A stretch of 5,543 nucleotides of DNA from Marinospirillum sp. (GTDB lineage: Bacteria > Pseudomonadota > Gammaproteobacteria > Pseudomonadales > Halomonadaceae), in assembly GCF_014859565.1 (NCBI RefSeq), contig NZ_JACUUA010000206.1:1-5543 (forward strand), written 5' to 3'. The notes under the pieces are model-generated. The model was not told where the DNA came from. It searched no databases and saw only the letters and a list, made by a program, of their open reading frames with translations. Within the stretch, counting starts at the first letter, position 1, and each line of letters opens with the position of its first letter. Below are positions 4,816-5,543 of the stretch, piece by piece. Made by a program: the position numbers and the translations under genes.

Positions 4816-5543
4816 TCAGGACACCAAGTGGCTAGCAGGTGCCGTCTGGGGCTGTGCCTGATCAAAATAACCTTCAGTATGGATCTGGTTGTCCTGTGCG
4901 CCCAGTGCCTTCACGGCAGTCATACAAGCATCCACAAAACCTGGGCTACCGGAGATAAAAATACTGTGCTGCGACAGATCCTTGAACTGCTGGGGTAATA
5001 CCTCCGGCAGTAGGCCGTGCAGGATGCCGTCTTTTTTCTCATCTGTCAGGGTGGGTTTGTAGTTAAAATTACGGTGTTTGGCTTCCCAGTATTTCATCAT
5101 ACCCAGATCATACAAATCTGCTTCGGTACGCGCTGAGAACATCAAGGTGACTGGTTTACGGAAATCACGACGCAGTGCGGCTTCAGCCAAAGACATGATG
5201 GGCGCGAGACCGGAGCCGGCAGCCAGACAGAGCACAGAGGTTTCGGTGGTGGGATCACCGATGAAGGTGCCGTAAGGGCCGTTGATCTTCACCATATCAC
5301 CCACGTTTAACTGCTGGTGCACCCAGTTGCTGGTTTTGCCATCTTCCACCTGAGTGATTTGCAGCAGGATTTCACCATCCGGGCGCGGCGCGTTGGCAAT
5401 CGAGTAACAGCGTTCCGGCGCTCCGGCACGTTCATCACCCAGAGTGACATACTGACCGGGCCAGAAGCGCATGGCAGAACCGATGGGGCGGAAACGCAGC
5501 TGACGAATGCGTGGTGTGCACTGGGTGATTTCGGTGATGATGT
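4816..5543 (-). CDS. FAD/NAD(P)H-dependent oxidoreductase of the ferredoxin-NADP reductase superfamily (5' end outside window)
   Basis: The last 241 residues of a flavin reductase are visible; the frame is open through the right edge, so the start is missing. The FAD domain shows FWPGQYV and then the flavin motif RCYS followed by IANAP. GPYGTF closes the FAD domain. The nucleotide-binding domain has GSGLAP, a MFSARTEADLYD segment, SGSPGFVDA, and EGYF near the C-terminus. This order matches the C-terminal two-thirds of oxygenase reductases such as BenC, DmpP or the CDP-6-deoxyglucoseen reductase group. In those an N-terminal [2Fe-2S] ferredoxin domain comes first, so about 90 more residues may lie outside the window. 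Unlike PaaE it has no C-terminal ferredoxin domain. It ends in its own terminator. Its partner oxygenase or substrate cannot be named from what is visible. Confidence 0.85.
   Translation of the reverse strand, partial: IITEITQCTPRIRQLRFRPIGSAMRFWPGQYVTLGDERAGAPERCYSIANAPRPDGEILLQITQVEDGKTSNWVHQQLNVGDMVKINGPYGTFIGDPTTETSVLCLAAGSGLAPIMSLAEAALRRDFRKPVTLMFSARTEADLYDLGMMKYWEAKHRNFNYKPTLTDEKKDGILHGLLPEVLPQQFKDLSQHSIFISGSPGFVDACMTAVKALGAQDNQIHTEGYFDQAQPQTAPASHLVS

Noticed and set aside
527..5275. Several plus-strand open frames of 65-145 codons
   Set aside because: They lie antisense to recognised genes (paaE, paaD, paaC, paaB, paaA, the reductase) and show no family motifs.
1..5543. CRISPR array, tRNA, rRNA, or insertion sequence
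   Set aside because: No regularly spaced direct repeats, no tRNA-like cloverleaf with a CCA-type end, no rRNA signatures and no transposase motifs were seen on either strand.

Overview
The window looks like the chromosome of a mid-GC gammaproteobacterium. All the genes read on the minus strand. I base this on protein resemblance recalled from Escherichia coli (PaaA-PaaE, RelE) and on mixed codon use; the genus cannot be fixed from the sequence alone.

The core, 4423 down to 524, is a complete paaABCDE operon for the phenylacetyl-CoA 1,2-epoxidase. This is the aerobic ring-activating multicomponent oxygenase of the phenylacetate pathway. PaaA is the di-iron catalytic subunit and PaaC its metal-free partner. 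PaaB is a small bridging subunit, PaaD an accessory protein of the Fe-S assembly (MIP18/DUF59) type, and PaaE the NADPH-FAD-[2Fe-2S] reductase that feeds electrons to PaaA. Genes A to D are tightly packed (gaps of 14 and 12 nt, then a 17-bp overlap). The D-E junction is different: a 168-nt gap holds a 129-bp imperfect palindrome that folds as a three-way junction.

Upstream of paaA lies a 392-nt non-coding stretch (4424-4815). It holds the terminator of the preceding gene, two FNR/ANR-like palindromes 33 bp apart, a sigma70-like promoter overlapped by an inverted repeat, and a leader of about 140 nt with two small hairpins. On the right edge is the C-terminal part of a second FAD/NAD(P)H reductase, cut off by the window end and separated from paaA by its own terminator.

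The operon ends in a strong intrinsic terminator (441-464). Below it, with its own promoter, is a RelBE-type toxin-antitoxin pair: a complete antitoxin (108-356) and the first 39 codons of a RelE-family toxin (118 to the left edge). No other paa genes (paaF-K, paaZ, paaX or paaR) are visible, so the rest of the pathway must be encoded elsewhere.
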